Shown here in pieces: positions 33,949 to 48,463 of a stretch of 64,000 nt of DNA. Position 1 is the stretch's first letter, and each line of letters opens with the position of its first letter. The notes beneath the pieces were generated by a model. The model did no database searches and had not been told where the DNA came from. It saw only the letters and a program-made list of their open reading frames with translations. The position numbers were made by a program, and so were the translations under genes. The stretch lies in assembly GCF_014905175.1 (NCBI RefSeq), contig NC_057789.1, forward strand, positions 5,146,001 through 5,210,000, given 5' to 3'. Source of the DNA: Aphidius gifuensis. Taxonomy: Eukaryota > Arthropoda > Insecta > Hymenoptera > Braconidae.

Positions 33949-35428
33949 TCAAGCTCTGTCACTGGCTCCAACAAAAATAAGCAAATACCTATATAATCCA
34001 ATTAAATCAACATATATTTGTGTCGTTGCAAAAATAATTTCATCAGGATTTATTTGAATTGTCCTTCCTCCCATAATTGTTTGAATGTCGAAATAGAGAT
34101 ACTAAAATTAAATATAATTAATTAACATGTGATAAATAACATTTTCATAATTTACAAAATTAAAATTCGAACCAGAGAAAAAATAAGAGCTCCAAGAGCT
34201 CCAAATAACGTCATCATCATAGGTACAGGTGTAAACATTGAGGTAATTATCAAGAGGATCATGGTAATCAGTGTGAGAAAACTGAGAATACTCAACAATC
34301 CAGTGTGTTTTGTAAAATCAAACTGTCGAAATAAAATAGCCAGCTAATAATTAAATTGTAATTTTTAAAAATTAATTAAAATGATAAATATATTTCTGTT
34401 ACTTTGCAACAAGTAGCAACAAAGGCAATAAACATTGCAACAATTGTTGTTGATCCCATAGCAATGAGAACAGCTTCAACTTGATAATGAACAGAAATAT
34501 AAGCTGACAAATGTGATTCTGTTAGAGTCTACGACAAAGAATCCAATATCAATTGATGTTTTTTATACAACAATTTATCAATCCCCTGGTGGAAAAAATC
34601 TCTCCGAGTTTTCTCCAGATTTCTGGGACTTCTCTAAATTTTTCCGGATTTCTCCGGACTGGCTCGTAGAAAATCTGGAGAAATCCGGAGAGGTTATTTC
34701 TACCAAGGTCAATTTATATGTATAATTAATTTACCAATAATGATAGACAAATAATTCCCAAACCAGATTGTCTTCTTCCACATTGTGACAATGAAATGCT
34801 ACAATAAGAAAAAATAAAACCAACCATAGCAATGACCCAAAGATACCAGTGTGTCTTGATAAAAATATTAGCTGGTTGACTGTCGAAAAAACAAAACGAA
34901 AAACCATTAAAAGTATAATTAATAATAAAAATTGTAATTGACATTTTATCAAGCAACACTTACTGAAACATAAAAAATGCAATATAAAGTGTTGTAAATA
35001 AAAATTGTAAAAATAAAAGACCAAAAACTCTTTGAACAAATATTCTTCTAACAGTTGAATTTTTAAATTCTTCAATGTATGGTTCATCTGGATCAATGGG
35101 TAAATTTCTCCGTCTTTGACTTTGTAACCAAGCACGATATATTTCTTGATTTTGTCTATCACGAAGTGCAACCATGCTATCAGTAATGGTGACTGTGTAT
35201 GGACCATTTTGTACTTGTTGTCCTTTAACTAAAGGTGGAAGATAAAGTGGTCCATCTGGTATCGTTGAAATTGTTCCAGGATTATTTACTGGTGCTGGCA
35301 CAACTGTTGAATATGCCGGTGGTGGATCCCTAATTGTTTTACATTATTTAACTTGCAATATTTTTTCATATAGGTATATTATTTTAATGTAATTAAAATT
35401 ACCTCTTTGGGTCTTGCTTATTTGCCAT
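33949..35428 (-). CDS. Lfg: Lifeguard/TMBIM-family membrane protein
   Basis: Six minus-strand exons: 35428-35403, 35329-34964, 34879-34735, 34528-34403, 34322-34173 and 34101-33949 (321 aa). Lifeguard proteins (GRINA group) are seven-helix proteins of the Golgi and ER that leak Ca2+ and suppress apoptosis. The Pro-rich N-terminus carries a WW-binding PPAY (12-15), as in other members that bind Nedd4-type ligases. RRIFVQRVFGLLFLQ, HYQVEAVLIAMGSTTIV, the FTKHTGLL loop, LGALIFSLYLYFDIQTIMGG and IYVDLIGLYRYLL follow the family order. One weak donor (CTG/GTTCGA at 34172) is used because it alone restores the conserved YLYFD junction. Intron 3 (34529-34734) contains a TCTCCGG hairpin repeat. Confidence 0.9.
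34560..34715. repeat. TCTCCGG-type hairpin repeat in a Lifeguard intron
   Basis: ATTTCTCCGGA (34648-34658) and TCTGGAGAAAT (34674-34684) form an 11-base inverted repeat with one mismatch and a 15-base loop. TCTCCGAG, TCTCCAG and ATCCGGAGAGG words surround it. The words match the tandem repeat at 2090-2352 and the cluster at 870-1110, marking a dispersed family. Confidence 0.7.
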
Positions 35429-36283
35429 TATTAATAATTTTAATTTGGTTTATTTTTAATTTCTGTCAATGCATTGATTTAGGTTGACAAAAACAAAAGA
35501 AGTAATATAAAATAAACGTTCATTTTAAGTATGTATTCTTTTTTTTTAAAGAAATTTTTTTTAGGAATTGTTTGGAAATTTGGATGTAATAAAAAAACAA
35601 TGTTACAATCTTGTGAAATTATTTCTAACACAAAAAAATTTTTTTTTTATTATAAATTGTTATCAACTGTAGTATAAAATTTATTAGAATTTAGTTTGTT
35701 TTTTTTTTTTTTCGATGATTATTTTTTTAAATAAATTTATCATATTAAAAACAAATATATTTTTGTTGTAGAAAAAACAAAAAACTAATATTTACAATGA
35801 TTCTATTTGAAAAATAAAACTTGTAAACATGAATAAAGTGAAAACAACAATATTATTAATTTTTTTTTTAATAATAAACTTGATATTTACTTTATAAAAA
35901 ATAAAAAAATAACGAAAAAAAAAATAATAATATATCAAGATATCAAGAAACTTTTTTAATTTTTGTGCTTTAGTTTTTGAAATCTTGTAAAAATTAAATA
36001 ATAATAATGGATTTTACGACTAGTAGAATCTATTGGTGTACTAGATAATGTAAGTTTTGTTTTTTTTTTATAATAAAAAAAACTTATGATTATTTAATCA
36101 CTATTAAATTAATTTTAAGTTATTTTGACTTATTTTTTCTCTTTTTTTTTTTTTGTTAGGCAGTACTCATTTTATCATTCAATTAATAATAATTTTTAAA
36201 AAACATTAATGAAACTTTAGAAGCACAAGATAATGGTGTGCGTATTATAAAGGAAGTATTTTTTATATTGTAATTATTTTATT
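35429..36283. other. Intergenic, Lifeguard 5' flank and Vps13 3' flank
   Basis: AT-rich with long T runs (35520-35720). Nothing coding is seen. The side near 36283 is the probable Vps13 3' untranslated region. Confidence 0.4.
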
Positions 36284-39200
36284 TTACATGTCGAGTTGAT
36301 TTATCTGTTCATGAATTTTACTGCAAAGCAACTGGAAAAGAAAAAAAAAAAAAAACATTATTAAATAACATTATCATTAATAATGAAAAAATAAAGAAAA
36401 TGTAAAATTAAAATTACCTGTTTTTGAATGTAATCTGAAATAATGATGATTTTTGTTTGGTCCGTTGCTCCAAAAAATGAACCAAATCCTTTTTTTTTAC
36501 GTTCATCTTTAACAGCAATTTGTACACCTCTGTCAATAATTTTAGGCTCAATAATTTCTTGCCAAGTATAGCCCCAATCAACTTTCCATCCCCCAAATAA
36601 ATCACTGTGTTCTAACATGGCTATTCTTTTGTCAGTCAATAAAAGTACATCTTTGCCAATTGTAATATGGAAAAAATAAATATCAGTATTTGCATATTTT
36701 CCTTTTTCCAATTCAAAAAGTATTTTATTTCCTTCAGCTTCTTCACGTATATAGGGTCTAACTAAACAATCAGGTTGAAGAAATCTTGGTGCTCTGACTC
36801 TTCTAACTTCTTCATTCATTTCTGTAGCTCTTCTTACAGCACCAAATGATCCACTTGCAAAATCAATAACACCAGCAGTTGGTCTTGTTACAAGACCAAC
36901 AACACCTTTACCAAAACCTTTGAAAAATCCTTCAACACCTTCTTCTCTAGCTCCAGAAAATGGTTTTGTAACAACACCAGTAACACCATCAACAACACCC
37001 ATAACAAGTCCTTTACCAGATCTAGCAAGACCTTCTTGTAAATTACCAGGTTGTGCATTTAATTGTTCTTGACGTTTTCTTTGATAATCTTTGTCAAATG
37101 TAAGTGCAGCAAGACCTTTACCCATAGCTCCAGTTATTTTAGAAACAGCTCCAGCCATTCCACCAACAGTATGTCCAAGCATACTTCTAACACCAAGCAA
37201 TAAACCTTCAGCAAATTCACCTGGACCTTGAATTGCACCTTGAAATGGTTCATAAAAAAGATCCTCAATACCTTTCATTGTTCCAACAACAAGACCATAT
37301 GGATTACCAATAACATCAAGACCAAGAACAAGTACATATGCTCTTTTAATTGCTTGACCAACATAATGATTTGTTGCTTCAGATATTAATTGTTGATTTG
37401 TCATAAAAACATAATCACGTTGAAAATATGCTAGCTTAAATACAATATCATTAATATCAGTTATTGTAACACCAATACCTTGTAAAAGAACATTAACAAC
37501 TTGTGGTAATGCTGATGGACCATCACCACCACCAGACATTGTAAAACTTAAATGTATTTTTAATGGTGAAAAATGTAATAAATCAAAGAAATTTTTTTGT
37601 TCAGCAGTTGTTATAAGATTAACATGATACAATAATGGCTCATCAACTAATTTCATGTCTTTTTGAAATAGCTTTTTTTCTTCAATTTCATTAACTTGAT
37701 TTGCTTCAAAAAATGCCATTAATGCATTTATAAAACCAATATCAACTTTAACATGAAATTCTTGTACAAGTACTTTAAAATAACGAAATTGTTGTACATT
37801 ACTATGTTCAAGTGAACGTTTAACCATACTTAATTCAGCAAATGGTTTCATAACTGATGATTGTGCAATACTTTTTGGTGGTGGTACTGGTGCTAATATT
37901 ACTGGAAATACACATTCAGATAATTGATTATCAATTTGTAAACGATTAATTTTAGCATGTAATTGTACTTGATGTGCTGATGTACGATATTGTATCCAAA
38001 GACCAGTTTGAAATGTACGACGTAAATGTCTTTTATGTGGTTTAATCATTTCCATTGTTTGATAATCAACCATTAATTTTGGCTCAAGCATTGTTATTGA
38101 TGATATATCATTACCAATTTGTAATTCACACATATATTTTTGATATCCTTCTTCAATTGATACAACATCATTTGTATTTAATTGTCTCCAACGATTACCA
38201 ATTGATTTTTGTGTTTCCCAAATAATACCAGAATGAGCAATACACATATAAAGTAATTCAGCTCTTGTAACATTATTAACAAGTGATACACCAACACCAT
38301 GTATATTCATTGTTATTTCTTGATCAATTATTTCAAGATCACCAAATAATTGACAATCTTCAGCAATTTTTAAATTTGTTGTAAATAGCAATACACGTTG
38401 TGTACCATCTAAAAATGATACATAATAAAATTCTTCATCAGTATCTTCATATTTAAATGTACCAAGATTATCTTTACGTAAATCATTATCAATTTCTTTT
38501 TTATTTGAATCTTCCCACAGTAATATTCTTGAACCAGATGGTATTTCCCATGTATAAAACATTCTATTAAATGATTGTATTGTACGTACATTCATTGATC
38601 CTTTTTCCCATAAATGCATTGTACGTGGTGTATGATTTATAATTAATCCTGGTGCATCACCTGGACTATAAGCTGATAATGATATATAAACACCACCTTC
38701 ATTAATATTAACATCAACATTAATACCACCATATTTATTATCTAATTTTAATAATGTTGTATGTACATCAGTAAATAAAAATGGTGCTGTTTTTTCTGGA
38801 TAACCAGATACCATTGCTGTTAACATTTTTTTATCATTTTCAGCCTCAGGCCAAAATGGTGTACATTCACCAGGTGATATTTTTGTTAAATGACTAGCTG
38901 GACGATTAGCCTCTTGGCATTCAATCATAAAATCAGCATTATTTATTAATACATAATATGGTGTAAATGTTATTTGTTTTGTCAATGAATTATATGTCAA
39001 TTGATTATGAACACCCATACGATAATTTATTCCATTGTATCTACAAACAACAGCACCTTTACTTCCAGCAACATCAATAGGAAATTTCTCTGACCATTCA
39101 CCATCCTCAATTCTCACCATGGCTTTTTTTTTCCCAAAAAATGCCTTTGAACGAAATGAAAATAATATTGGTCCTTTGTAATGCTCAGGATGATAAATCA

Positions 39201-42200
39201 CATTTAAATGATCCTCTGAATTCTAAAAAAACAGAAGAAAAAAAAACAAATTATAATTCAATGGTTAATTAAACTACAACATTTATCAGACACAAGGATT
39301 TTTTTTCTTTTTAGTGATTTAGGAAAATAGCTGCTAATCAACTCAACACATTTTAAATAACAGGGTATGAAATATTTGTGAATTAGTTAAGAGTTGTGTT
39401 ACTAAGTGTACGTGTCAATGTGGAAATCATGCGGTTTTTTTTTTTCTTTTAATTGAGAGCCTGATGCATGCATTTGCTGTGCAAATAAAAAAATAATAAC
39501 ATCAATTTATTTTTTTCTAGATTTATGTTTTTGTTAACATCTAGACTCGTTGAATGTTGATTGTTAGTAAGCCACCACCAGTATGTCCTCTGCGGTTTTC
39601 TTTTTCAAATTTTTATTATTATTTTTTCTGAATTAAATTGAATAAAAAAAAAAAAAAAAAAACTGTATGATTGATTATGTAAACATCACTGTAAATTAAA
39701 ATTTCTAAATATAGAATCACCAGTTTTTTTTTTCTTCTGCCAAAATCACAGAAACTCCTTTTATGATTTCGCCAACCACACGCTAATTTCTGAAATACAT
39801 ATCTTCTAATATAAATAAATAATATTTATTATTTAATGAAAAGCAGCTCAATTAATTTTTCTCTCTCATTACCTTAATGGTTGATAGAAAAAATAAATAA
39901 AAATAAAAATAATAAATATAAAAAATAAAAGATAAATAAATTCAAAATCCATAAAGTATAGAAGATAAGGTGTCTACCTTGACTGGACTTGGCTGGCCTT
40001 TGCCACCTTTACTTGATTTCTGTAAAATAATTTAAAACGCGCATGAATTCGCTTAAAAGAGTGTATGTTAGTTTTAAATATTTTTCATAAAAATGTTATT
40101 TATAAAAAGTATTATTAGTATTTTTAAAAGAACTTGACACAAGTAACTTAATATTAAATGATAATAAATTTAAAGATGATTAAATAATGAATTTATAAAT
40201 AAATAATATTTGTGCTGAATAAAAAGGTACAAAATAAAAAAGTGTAAATTAATTATTAAGAAAAAAAAAAGAGCTTTGATTAGTTTAACAGATAATATGC
40301 TTACCCTGTAAGACAGCATTAATCCAGTTTTATTTAGCATCCAGAAGGGACAATAGAGAGCCATGACAACTGAACCATGCTCAAATGAACAATGCATTCC
40401 AAGATCCATCACGACTTTTTGAGCACTGTCAAATGATTCAAACGACCAGACTGAAAATTCTGATGGATTTGTAACAATGTCACCTTTGCATGACCAATCT
40501 TTTTCCAAGTATTGTTGTAGCTGAAAGCAAATTTATTTATTTATTTATTTATGTTTAATTTAAAAAATCTTCAAGACAAGAAATATTAAAAAAAAAAAAA
40601 CCATACCTTTATGACAATATTTGAATGAGTAGGATCAATCGTTGGCAATTGAAGTGTCTCACTTGCTTTGATTATTTTCTCTTCAACTTGTCCAGGTAAT
40701 ACAATAACAATATCAATTGGCAAAAAATTTTTAAGATACACTGAAGGATACAAGTGTATATTATAAATAGTACTAGCCATTGTGTGTCTGCTTGTATTTT
40801 CAAAATACACTTGTTCAATTTCACCAACAACCTGAAATACAAAAATTCAAATAAAACAATTATTAATCAATGTAAAAAAATGTTTAAAAAAACCATCAAT
40901 TTAAATATGCATTCAATAAATAATCATGCCAAAATAAATTATAAAAATTAAATCCCAAATACATTGAAGCTAAATTCTACCTCACAGCGTGACTAATAAA
41001 TAATTAAACAATAATTAAACATTGAATAAAATAAAAAAATATCTTGATAATTATTTGCATTTGATGCTTTATATATTAACGGTACCTGAATAGGTCCTTT
41101 TATATATTTCGCTGTGTTATTATTATTATTCCAACTGTGACATTTTGTTTCATTAATACTGATAAACCGATTAAATTGTTCACGCCAATTAATTTTATTT
41201 AATAATAAATCAAAACTGATATTATTATAAAGGATACAACCAACCACAATCACGGTGAAAAAAATCTAAAATGAAAATATTCAAGTATTTTCTTCGAATA
41301 ATATATTGTTAATAAAATCATGCTCATTATTTTATATCATTCATTTAATTTGTGTTAATAAATAATCAAGTGCTGAGATGATAAATTAAATTTTTTTAAT
41401 AGAAAAATATATTAGTTAATTTAAAAAATATTTATTACCTGAACATAAAATGGTTCTTTTGTTTCTTGTTTAGTTTTTGGTTCACATTTTAAAAGTTTAG
41501 TCATTGATACAGTTTTTTGTAAATCTTTCCATACAAATGGTTCAATTGAAAACATATTACCATTGACACTAAAAAATAGCCAATAAATATTTGTCGGTGT
41601 ATAAACAGCATCTAGTGGTAAATTTAATTTTTCATTTGGACCAACAGTACCAACACATTCAACTTCATTGCCTCTTTTGGTCATATAATAAACAGCTACT
41701 GGTTCAGTAAAATGATTATAAACTTGAAGTATACTTCTCAGTGTAACAATAGTACTACCATCTTCAACAACAACATCAGATATTATACCCCATTCTTCTG
41801 AACTTTCTTTTCTATATTTTAATGAAAAAAATCTTTTGTCAGCACGTAATACAGGAATTTCTAATTTATTATTTATATCAATAAATGTCACGACAAATTT
41901 ACTATCACCACGATCACTGACTGTTACACTTTTAAGCTGTGCTAATATATCACTACTTGATATTGCTGTTATTGGTGCTAGCTGTACTGATGCACCAGTT
42001 TCAAGTAATACATCAGCATAATTATCAGGCAATGGATCATTATCAAATGTGCCACTTATAACTTTAAAATTACTTGTTATTAAATCAAGTTTTAGTGCCA
42101 TACCAGTTTCATTTTTTAAAACATATGGTGCTAATTTTGTTGTTGTTGTTTTTTTATCATTTAATTCCATAGCACTTGAAAATGCATTACCAAGTTGTTG

Positions 42201-45200
42201 TAATACCTCAAGGCATGTTTTTGTAACAGTTATTTCTAAACTATCTGATGACATAATGTCAATTGACATTTTAGCTGTTTGTGTTATATCATCAGGTTCA
42301 CTTTCAACACTTGGACTCAGTGCATTGATACCTTGTTCAATTGATAAATCATTAAATTGTATTTTTGTTGTTAATTCCCATGATGATGATATTTTTTCCC
42401 CATTATTATTAGTACTTGTTACTGGTTCAATAAGTGGCTCCCAAAGTGCTAAACAACTATTGTAATATGACATGAGCATTGTCATTGTTGTTTCAATACT
42501 CATTGTATTTGTACTCCAATCATGTATTTTACTTTGAAAACCAAGATGAAGTAATAACATTGGTAATGTTTTATTTCCAACACCAGCTTCAAGTGTTAAT
42601 AATATTGTTGGTGCTGATACAATAGCAAGTTCAGCTTTATATGGAATAGTAATTTCTTCATTATCAGAAAATTCAGCATCTTCAGTAACTTCAGTGGCAA
42701 TATCTGTTTTTAAAAACCAATATTCTTTTTCTTGAAATGGTGATATTAACCATAAACCTTCATGATTTGGTTCTTTATTAATTTCTTCTTCATTATCAGT
42801 TTCTTTTGCTGTTAATTTTTGTACAACACGATTTAAAATTTCAATAACACCTGGTGATACAGACAAATGTATATCTGTACATGAAACATCAACATGTAGA
42901 CCTTTACCTTCTGGTGTTGAACCAGCAATACTAACAGTACAAGGTCTTAATACTTGATATATCCAATCAGCTCGTCTTATTGGATTATAAATACCAGTTG
43001 ATAATGAAAGATCTTTAACTGCTCCAGTAATAACTTGATGCTCACCAATCATTCGTACTTTCATAAATAATTCAGTATTTAATACAATACAATTTGAATT
43101 AATATCATCCATATCTTCTAATAAAATAATATCTGGTTTTTCTAAATGTATATTAACTGTCAACATAACTGGTATTGGTTGTGATGGTGTTGTTTTTTTT
43201 TTAACATCAATAACACCTTTTTGTGATGACATTAATGCTGCATTTGTTGTTGACTGATTAGTTGCTGGTACTTGGAAAAAATCTTTAATTTTCATAAGAT
43301 AATCCAATGATACAATAATACTAAATGAAAATACACGAACATCAACAAACATATCATTTTCAGTTTTTCTAAATGTCACATCAATCATACTTCTTATTGG
43401 TTTAGTATCATTTGTTTTTGTTAAATCATCAATTGATGGTACTGCTGATGTTCTTTCCATAATTCTTATTAATGAACCTTGTCTACTTGGTCTTGTATCA
43501 TCTAATGTACAATTCATTAAAAGTATTGATGTTGCTAATAAACCATCAGCAAATATTCTTCCTTTAACAGCAAAATGTGTAAGACCAAATTTAGCTAAAC
43601 CATTTTCTGGTAAATGTAATGGTGAAGTTTTACTTTTTAATAATTTTGAACCACCAGTAAATAAATTAATAACAAAACTTTCCATTATAAATTCAAATTT
43701 CATTGATGTATGAATATTTTTTTGTTCTTGATTTAAATCAAAATTATTATCTTTTTTTTTAATAATTTCAATTTCAGTTTTTGTTGTTGTTGTTGTCGTC
43801 AATGATGTATTACGTATTTCACTTATTTTTTTTTCAATTTTTTGTATTTGTTGTTGTGGTTTTGGATCATCAATACTTTCACCTAAATTTTCTTCAAGTA
43901 CTTTTAACATCATAACATAATCAGCATGACTTAATAATAATTCAATGGCTTTTAATCTACCATACATTTCAATATCAGGAATTGATGTAAACCATGATGT
44001 TGATAAATTTCTTTTCATTAATAATGTAAAACTAACTGGTTGTAATAATAAAACTTCATTTTCCATAGTAAAATTATCAATATTAATTCTAATTCTTGAT
44101 AATTTTAAATTTTGTAATTCAATTTTCATATTATCAACAATTGGTGAATCACCATGATCATTAATATTATCAAGTTTTTCAAACGTATTATAAATTGTTA
44201 AATTACCCATATCAAGCATAAGACAATGTTCACTTTTTGAATTTAATGGTACATAAATAACTGGTGCTTTTAATTTAACTGATAATTCAATTCTTGCTGC
44301 TGATTCTTGTACATCTTTAATATTTGTTTTTGCTGCTTCAGCAGCAGCAACTGATGCTTCTTTAATAGCTTGTTGTGCTGTTTGAAAATTATTTAAAAAA
44401 TTCATAACACCCTCGACAAATGAATTTAAAAATACAACTCTATGACAACCCATGACAACTTTAATTGACATACTATTTTTATCAATTTCACTTGGATCAA
44501 TATTATACATAACTGCTTGTACTTGTAATGATTCTGATCCTTCAACTGACACAATATTACGATAACTTGATGAGCTATTTAAATCTTTAATATTAACTGA
44601 TGAAAGATTTATATTTGCTTGTGAATATGATACTTTCATAATATAACCAGCTGTTATTCCTTCAATAAAAAATGAACTAATATCACGATAATCACTACTC
44701 ATTTTTAAACTAATTGTTCCAATTTTAGCTTTAATTTTTAAATCAATACATTCAACAATATTTTTTCTTTTTTTATCTGTTTTATTTTTATATTTTTGTA
44801 TTTGATCTTTGATAAATGTTGATGTATCTTCTTGTATTGCTGTTAATGGTGTTAAATTTTTACCTCCAGCAAAACGATCTTTTTTTGGATTTGGTGGTGG
44901 TGCTGTTAATATCATTTTATCTTGAAAATATGTTATGAATTTTAAAAGATTTATCAAGCATTCTTGATGAAGTAAAACATCAAGCATTGTAAATTCAAGT
45001 TTTAATAATTTAACAACAGATCCATGTCTTGTTATAAATTCTGGTGAACGTTTATTAACATTAACATATTGTATAACAATAAGATAATCTTCTTTACCAG
45101 ATGTCATTGGTGTATTTATCATAAATATTTCTTCATTATTATGATATTGTGTCATTTGTATACCACCAAGTCTAAGCATTATTTCTTGATCATATGTTCT

Positions 45201-48200
45201 TTGTATCATTTCAATTTCAAGTTTTAAAACATCAATTTTAATAAATGGCTTGACTTGATCTTCATGACGTTTTGATACTGTTAATGTAAATTCTTTCATG
45301 ACAAAATTTGCCTCAAAATCAGTTGTTTGTTTAACAACTGTATCATCTGATTTTTTTCTATCATTTGTATTTGATATTGTTGTTAATTCTTTAATAACAT
45401 TTATTGATAATTGTGACAATGATTTACTAAGTGGTACTTGTTCTAATGTTGTCTCTTCATCTTCTGGAAATGGTATACTTTGTACAATTGTAAGTGCTTC
45501 TAATAATCTTGCATCTTCAATATTTAATGCAAGTGATGATAATTCTCCAATTAAACGAAGTTTTGGTAATAATGGATCATCAGTTATTAAACATTTATGA
45601 AATTGTATTTCAAGTGTTGTTGGTTGTAATAATGCCATTGAATTTGTTGTTGATGATAATGAATTATGCCAATCTTCATTTTCTGATGCTACTAATGCTT
45701 GAAAATTAACAATTTTTAATACAAATCTATCATAACTAAATTTTCTTAAATGATTAAGTATATCTTCTTCACTTTTTCCCATATTAACAAGTTGTTTAAC
45801 AGTACTTGTTGCTAAATCATCTTTTGGTTTTTCAATTGAATGTATTTTTAAACTACCCAAATTAATAACAATAACAGCACTATTATCACTATAAAAACCA
45901 CTATTTGGTATAATTAATTGTGATGCTTCAATATCAACTTGAATATCAAGTATTGAATGTTTTTGTATTGCATATTCCATACCAAGTGCTGACATTTCTT
46001 TAAAATTTTCAAGTCTTTCAGCAGCAGCAGCTTGTATTTGATTTAATGCTGTATGATTTTGTGCTTTAAATAAATTAACAAGTTCAATTATTGTTTGTGC
46101 ATCATAAACAACATTAATTGATTTTGATTTAACAATAATACGATCACCACATAATTTATCAATAGGATTTTTTTCATATGATATATTAAATAGGGCACTA
46201 TCTGAACTACCCTCTGATGTTAATAATTCTGGTATTATATTATTTTGTTTAACACCAAGTAATTTCATTTCATTTAATGATACAGTAACAAGAATTGCAT
46301 TTGCTGCTGGACGTGAATTAAAACCAACTTTAACACCATTAAATTGTAAATCAAGAACATCACAACATTCTTTATCAGTATCAGATACAATAATTTGTAA
46401 ACCATGTAAAAAAAATGATGTATCAATTTCAACAAATGTTTCTGGATAATGTGTTGGTGCTGAATTTTCTTGATAATCAATAGCACGATATAGCTTTTCT
46501 TTTTCTTGTGGTGTCATAGCTTCTTCAAATTTTTTCATAATAGCAGCTGCTGAATTTAATTCTTTAACTTGTTGTGTTTGTGATGATGACCATAAAAAAC
46601 CAAACCATCCTCTTTCAGCTTTTAATGTTTTTTCTTTTTCAGCTAATCTTTCAACTTCCATTTCAATTTGTTGTCTTATTATAACTAAATTAAATATATC
46701 CAATTTTTTTTCACATTCAATTAATGATTCTTCAATATCTTGATTAATTTTTTTACATGTTAATTTTGTTTTATATGTTGTTGCATATTTACGACATGTA
46801 TCACGATGTTGTTTCATATGTAACCAATCCCAATTATTTTGACATCTTTTAACTTCTTCTTCAACAATACATTTATATGCAAATTTCCACCATTTTTTAT
46901 AATGTCCATGATATGATGATACATCTGGACGATATTTTCTATATGGTGATGATTTTTTAGCACGATCAAGGCCTTCACCAAGTTGTAATAATGTTTGATA
47001 TTGTTTTTTAGTTAAACCAATACGTAATTTTTGCATTTCAAGATCTAGCCATATTTTTGGTATTGTATAATTACTACCATCTGTTTCTGGTTTTGGATTT
47101 AATTTTAATTTTGCTTTAACATTTATTGGACCAACAAGATATTCATAATCATTTGGTACAAAATCAATTGTTGCAATACTTGATGAAAATAAATTTAAAT
47201 ATTTTGTTGGTGATTGTTGACTAAATTGCATTAGATTTGGATTGAGATAAACAGCAAATCCATCTAATGTACATAATTTAAATATTTGCTGTATTGCATA
47301 CATGTCTTTTAAATTACCACTTGTTGACCATGTATCATTACAACTTTCAAGTGCCAAACGATTTAATGTAAAACCCATTGAAAATGGATGGTTTTTAAAT
47401 GTAACATGATCTTCATAACGTACATGAATTCTATTTATTTCAACATGTATATTTTTAATCATTCTTGCTATTAATTTTTCCATCATTGAATCATCAATTT
47501 TTTCAGCTGCTTTTGTATCAGCAAGTTGTTTATTTTTTTCAATTCTTGCTATTTCAGCATGTTTTGCTTCAAGATCAGCTTTAGCCTCTTTTTCAGAATC
47601 ATATTGCATTTGACTTGTTGGTACAACAAGTATAAATAATTCCTCAATTATTGCATCAATTTGACCATTCCACATGTCCTTGAATGGTATTTTTAGTATC
47701 AGTTTACCTATATTCATTTAAATTAAAATACATAATACAATTATTTTTCTATTATTAATAATCATTTATTATTATTTATTATAAATACCTAATCTTCCGT
47801 ATCCCAATTTAATTGGTAGATCAAGCATATCCAATGCATTTTCTTTGATAAGTAAATCAGTGAGTACAACATCACCTGAAAATAACAAAATAAATAAATT
47901 AATTAATTAATATTCAAAATAATAATATTAACATATGGAATATTTATTAATTCATTTATTTTTTATATTTTAAGATGACAGCCTTGACATTTTGTTGACA
48001 TATTGAGTGGCTTAGGAACAATGACTTCATCGATAATTTCAGCTAATTTAATTCATCAACTCACCAAAAGTAAAATAATGATAATATCAATTTTAAAAAA
48101 TATTAACGTGTCTTTATAAATGTGCTCTATTTAAAAATATCAACTAGTATAGGTGTTTTGATAAACAACACAAAGACCTGATAATGTTATTGTAATATTT

Positions 48201-48463
48201 TCATATCTAAAAATAGTTTATTATGACATCATGTCTAATGAAATATGATACATCCCATATGTTTGTCTTAAAACAATTATTGTATTTTTTTAATTTCTTT
48301 TCTTTATTATTAATATCAATATGAATTATTTAATTATTTTAATAGTAATTTAAAATTACTCACCACCCCAGAGGCTGAGCTTGAGCTGAGTACAATCTAA
48401 ATTCTGGATATATTCACCCAGAAATTTATTTAGTAGCTCAGCTACAATTGATTCAAAAACCAT
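36284..48463 (-). CDS. Vps13: Vps13, bridge-like lipid transfer protein
   Basis: Nine minus-strand coding exons: 48463-48364, 47875-47789, 47707-41439, 41265-41086, 40831-40607, 40520-40305, 40019-39978 (42-base microexon), 39222-36418 and 36331-36284; 3323 aa, near the size of fly Vps13, the VPS13A/C orthologue. The protein moves phospholipids between organelles along a hydrophobic groove. The chorein N-terminus is clear (MVFESIVAELLNKFLGEYIQ, then KENALDMLDLPIKLGYGRL). Further on, RGWFGFLWSS near residue 320-340 and the VAB/adaptor region around 2000-2300 are as in the family. The C-terminus has the ATG2-like amphipathic region (GNPYGLVVGTMKGIEDLFYE, MLGHTVGGMAGAVSKITGAM) and a PH-like domain (DVLLLTDKRIAMLE). 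The 6.3 kb exon is unusually long for this compact genome. The longest intron is 39223-39977. Confidence 0.97.
39223..39977 (-). other. Large Vps13 intron
   Basis: 755-base intron between the microexon and the 2.8 kb C-terminal exon. AT-rich, with poly-A and poly-T runs and no ORF or repeat that I recognise. Its size and the microexon beside it make alternative splicing possible. Confidence 0.5.

Noticed and set aside
42049..42465. 138-codon plus-strand ORF, and other plus-strand ORFs within 41836-45709
   Set aside because: Antisense shadows of the long Vps13 exon.
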